From NCBI GenBank assembly GCA_937899895.1, contig CALBQR010000019.1:1-64000 (forward strand): 64,000 bases of DNA, given 5' to 3'. The stretch comes from an uncultured Alistipes sp. (GTDB taxonomy: Bacteria; Bacteroidota; Bacteroidia; Bacteroidales; Rikenellaceae). The notes under the pieces were generated by a model. It searched no databases. It saw only the letters and a program-made list of their open reading frames with translations, and was not told the origin of the DNA. Position numbers and translations under genes: made by a program. Shown here in pieces: positions 61,932 to 64,000 of this stretch; the first letter of the stretch is position 1; every line of letters begins with the position of its first letter.

Positions 61932-63599
61932 ATGAAAAAATTTCTGTTATGTATTGGTATGGTAGCCGCTTTGGCCGCTTGTACCGAAGATAAGGATTTG
62001 GTGTATGATTATCCCGCACGCCCCGACGTGGAGCCTATGCCCGCTGTTACGATTACACCCGTAGCTGCCGAGTATAACGCTTTGGAGTTCACTGTTGCAC
62101 CAATTAATGCCGAGGAGTGTTCGTTCTACTGCATCGAGACCGATGACGACGATAAGCAGCTTACCGCAGGTGAGGTGATTGCACGTGGTACAGCGGTTAA
62201 TGCAGCAGAGAAGGGTACCTATCGTGCCGAGGGCCTTTATGACGAGACCTCGTATAATGTCTATGCGGCAGTTCGTAAGGGCGATCGCGTAGCTGTGAGT
62301 GCAATTAAGATGGCTACAACCATCGCACCCGCACCCGAAGGCCCTGCAACCAACCCGATGTATATTTGGGTTGATGCAGCTGCAAACTTCCCCGATTTCG
62401 CAAATAGCAAGGAGAATATCCGTCGCGATCTGACCCTTGCCAAGGAGACGGGCTTTACGGATGTGGTTGTTGATGTTCGTCCGACCAATGGCGATGTGCT
62501 GTTCAAGACTGATAAGTGCCAGCAGGTAGCTTGGCTCGGTGCTTGGGGCTCGAACGGCTACGCAAAGTATGAGCGTACGGCTGATTGGGACTACCTCGGT
62601 GCATTCATTGAGATTGGCCACGAGTTGGGTCTGCGTATTCACGCAGGTTTCAATACAATGGTCGGCGGTAATAAGTCGAGTTTGGGTGAGCAGGGTGTGC
62701 TGTTGCGCGACGCCTCGAAGAAGGATTGGGCAACGGTGCTCAATACGAAGACAGGTTTCGTTAATACGCTCGATTCAGACGAGACAACCTTCTTCTTCAA
62801 TCCTCACAATGCCGATGTGCAGGCCTATATCTGCGATCTGTTGAAGGATTTGGCCGCTTATCCCGATCTTGACGGTATTATTTTGGACCGTGGTCGTTTC
62901 GATTCGATGTTGAGCGACTGCTCGGATTCGACATTGAAGGAGTTCGAGGATTATGTCGGTGAGGCTGTTAATTTCAATAAAGATGTTCTCCCCGCAGGCT
63001 TTACGGGTACGATCAATGCCGATATGCCTTACGAGCACAAGCACTTGAAGAAGTGGTTGGAGTTCCGTGCAAAGGCTATCCACGACTTTATGACCAAGGC
63101 AAAGGAGGCTGTTCGCAGCGTGAATGGTTCGGTGAAGTTCGGTGTTTATGTAGGTGGTTGGTACAGCACCTATTACGATGTAGGTGTGAACTGGGCAAGC
63201 CCCTCATTCGATACCTCGGCAGCGTTCTCGCGTTGGGCAACAAAGGAGTATATGAACTTCGGTTATGCCGATCTGATGGATCATATGCTGATCGGTGCAT
63301 ACGCTTCGCCGGGTAATGTCTATGGTTCGAGCGAATGGACTATGCAGGGCTTCTGCCAGCTGGCTATGAAATATACTGCAAGTGCTTGTCCGCTGGTTTG
63401 CGGTGGTCCCGATGTAGGTAACTGGGATTACGATGACAAATACACCGATGCACAGGAGTATGAGGCAATTACCAACTCGGTGAAGGCTTGCTACGACGCT
63501 TGCAACGGTTATTTCCTCTTCGATATGATTCACTTAAAGAAGGCCAACACTTGGCAGTATGCCAAGGCAGGCATTGATCAGGTGAAGGAGAGTCTGTAA
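61932..63599 (+). CDS. GHL10-like glycoside hydrolase lipoprotein (copy 2) with Ig-like module
   Basis: 555-residue lipoprotein (lipobox LAAC, Cys17). An Ig/fibronectin-like module (about 35-130, VTITPVAAEYNALEFTVAPI) resembles the N-terminal module of the phosphodiester glycosidase at 52633. The GHL10 barrel (about 140-555) opens with NPMYIWVDAAANFPDF and carries GFTDVVVDVRPTNGDVLFKT, GHELGLRIHAGFN, LDGIILDRGRFDSMLSDCS and FGVYVGGWYSTYYDVGVNWA. The same strands occur in copy 1 (DADGIIFDRLRYDN, PTYYQLGVNWA). It probably acts on the same glycan at a different linkage. Confidence 0.82.
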   Translation: MKKFLLCIGMVAALAACTEDKDLVYDYPARPDVEPMPAVTITPVAAEYNALEFTVAPINAEECSFYCIETDDDDKQLTAGEVIARGTAVNAAEKGTYRAEGLYDETSYNVYAAVRKGDRVAVSAIKMATTIAPAPEGPATNPMYIWVDAAANFPDFANSKENIRRDLTLAKETGFTDVVVDVRPTNGDVLFKTDKCQQVAWLGAWGSNGYAKYERTADWDYLGAFIEIGHELGLRIHAGFNTMVGGNKSSLGEQGVLLRDASKKDWATVLNTKTGFVNTLDSDETTFFFNPHNADVQAYICDLLKDLAAYPDLDGIILDRGRFDSMLSDCSDSTLKEFEDYVGEAVNFNKDVLPAGFTGTINADMPYEHKHLKKWLEFRAKAIHDFMTKAKEAVRSVNGSVKFGVYVGGWYSTYYDVGVNWASPSFDTSAAFSRWATKEYMNFGYADLMDHMLIGAYASPGNVYGSSEWTMQGFCQLAMKYTASACPLVCGGPDVGNWDYDDKYTDAQEYEAITNSVKACYDACNGYFLFDMIHLKKANTWQYAKAGIDQVKESL

Positions 63600-63621
63600 T
63601 CAGCAAAAAAACGAAGATTCA

Positions 63622-64000
63622 ATGAAACGTTGGATCGTAACACTATTTGCACTGATCGCGCTGTGCCCTTCGATGGCACAATCGGGATTTGGTGATTATT
63701 ATGATTGCCGTTTGGCTGCCCACCGTAAGGCGGGTATGCCAAACGGTGCAATCGTATGGATGGGAGATAGTCTGACCGAGCAGGGTTGGTGGAATTTCCT
63801 GTCGAAAGAGAGGAATATCGTCAATCGAGGTATCGGTGGCGATAACACACGTGGAATGTTGGCTCGTCTGCCTGAAATATTGGAGAGCGCGCCGCGAAAG
63901 ATCTTCTTGATGGCCGGTGTCAATGACCTATCGGGCAATCGTCCAGTTGAGGAGGTCGCGGCCAATATCCGAAAGATGTTGGAGATGGTGCGTGAGTCGG
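63622..64000 (+). CDS. SGNH/GDSL-family esterase, 5' part only
   Basis: The first 126 residues lie in the window. Signal peptide with cleavage near SMAQ and no lipobox. Block I is IVWMGDSLTEQGWWNFL (nucleophile Ser in GDS), Block II RGIGGDNTRGML, Block III LMAGVNDLSGN (GxND). This is the GDSL-type acylhydrolase fold used by carbohydrate acetylesterases; the catalytic Asp-His block lies beyond 64000. It starts 22 bp after the second GHL10 gene in the same operon. Probably removes acetyl groups from the glycan; a lipase or other esterase is possible. Confidence 0.85.
   Translation, partial: MKRWIVTLFALIALCPSMAQSGFGDYYDCRLAAHRKAGMPNGAIVWMGDSLTEQGWWNFLSKERNIVNRGIGGDNTRGMLARLPEILESAPRKIFLMAGVNDLSGNRPVEEVAANIRKMLEMVRES

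Noticed and set aside
1..64000. tRNA, rRNA, CRISPR arrays and insertion sequences
   Set aside because: No tRNA T-arm patterns in gaps, no regularly spaced repeats, no transposase or terminal inverted repeats were seen on either strand.

Overview
The window is most likely from a gut Bacteroidota of the Rikenellaceae/Alistipes type. From about position 1000 onward the DNA has moderately high GC. Genes carry typical Bacteroidota lipoprotein signals, a SusC/SusD pair is present, and upstream regions repeatedly show the Bacteroidota promoter element TAnnTTTG, in several cases with a TTTG box 18-21 bp further upstream. The first ~960 bases differ: they are very AT-rich, hold fragments of unrelated genes (a TPR/SH3-type membrane protein end and a type I methyltransferase piece) and contain a perfect TTGACA-N17-TATAAT promoter with a strong Shine-Dalgarno. 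They look foreign or artefactually joined.

Layout. 1036-25201 is mostly housekeeping: a lipid-exporter-like ABC protein, then a plus-strand operon trpS - CLC channel - metal-complex ABC importer (binding protein, permease, ATPase), then prfB / 55-aa membrane peptide / cysS, a TlpA-like lipoprotein thioredoxin, two FKBP lipoproteins, an agmatinase-family hydrolase, a DUF2723 membrane glycosyltransferase, an acyl-CoA ligase, queG, eno and a cation symporter. The 346-base gap at 16060-16405 holds a three-hairpin element ending in a plus-strand intrinsic terminator, a candidate small RNA.

25475-34290 is one minus-strand operon of seven exported proteins: a fimbrillin-like lipoprotein, three lipoproteins with DUF4493-like repeats, two with PCMD-like C-terminal domains (one protein has both), and two paralogous outer-membrane-like proteins. 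All five lipoproteins have an Arg-Ala or Arg-Thr about 25-35 residues after the lipobox cysteine, as in FimA-type (type V) pilins, so this is a candidate pilus or surface-fibre operon.

34572-43598 is a complete urease operon: ureA-B-C-E-F-G-D, a urea transporter, and a CbiM(N)QO nickel/cobalt ECF importer. A fluoride channel gene (crcB/fluC) is divergent from ureA. 44178-47136 holds rnhB, pth, rplY and an unknown exported protein.

47326-64000 looks like a polysaccharide utilisation locus: a divergent DUF4988-type lipoprotein, a ROK regulator, an AmpG-like permease, an exported NAGPA-type phosphodiester glycosidase, two GHL10-like glycoside hydrolases, SusC, SusD, a SusE-position lipoprotein and a truncated SGNH esterase. 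This enzyme set (phosphodiester glycosidase, DigH-like hydrolases, AmpG-like permease, NagC-like ROK) suggests a peptidoglycan- or amino-sugar-phosphate-derived glycan as substrate. That assignment is inference.
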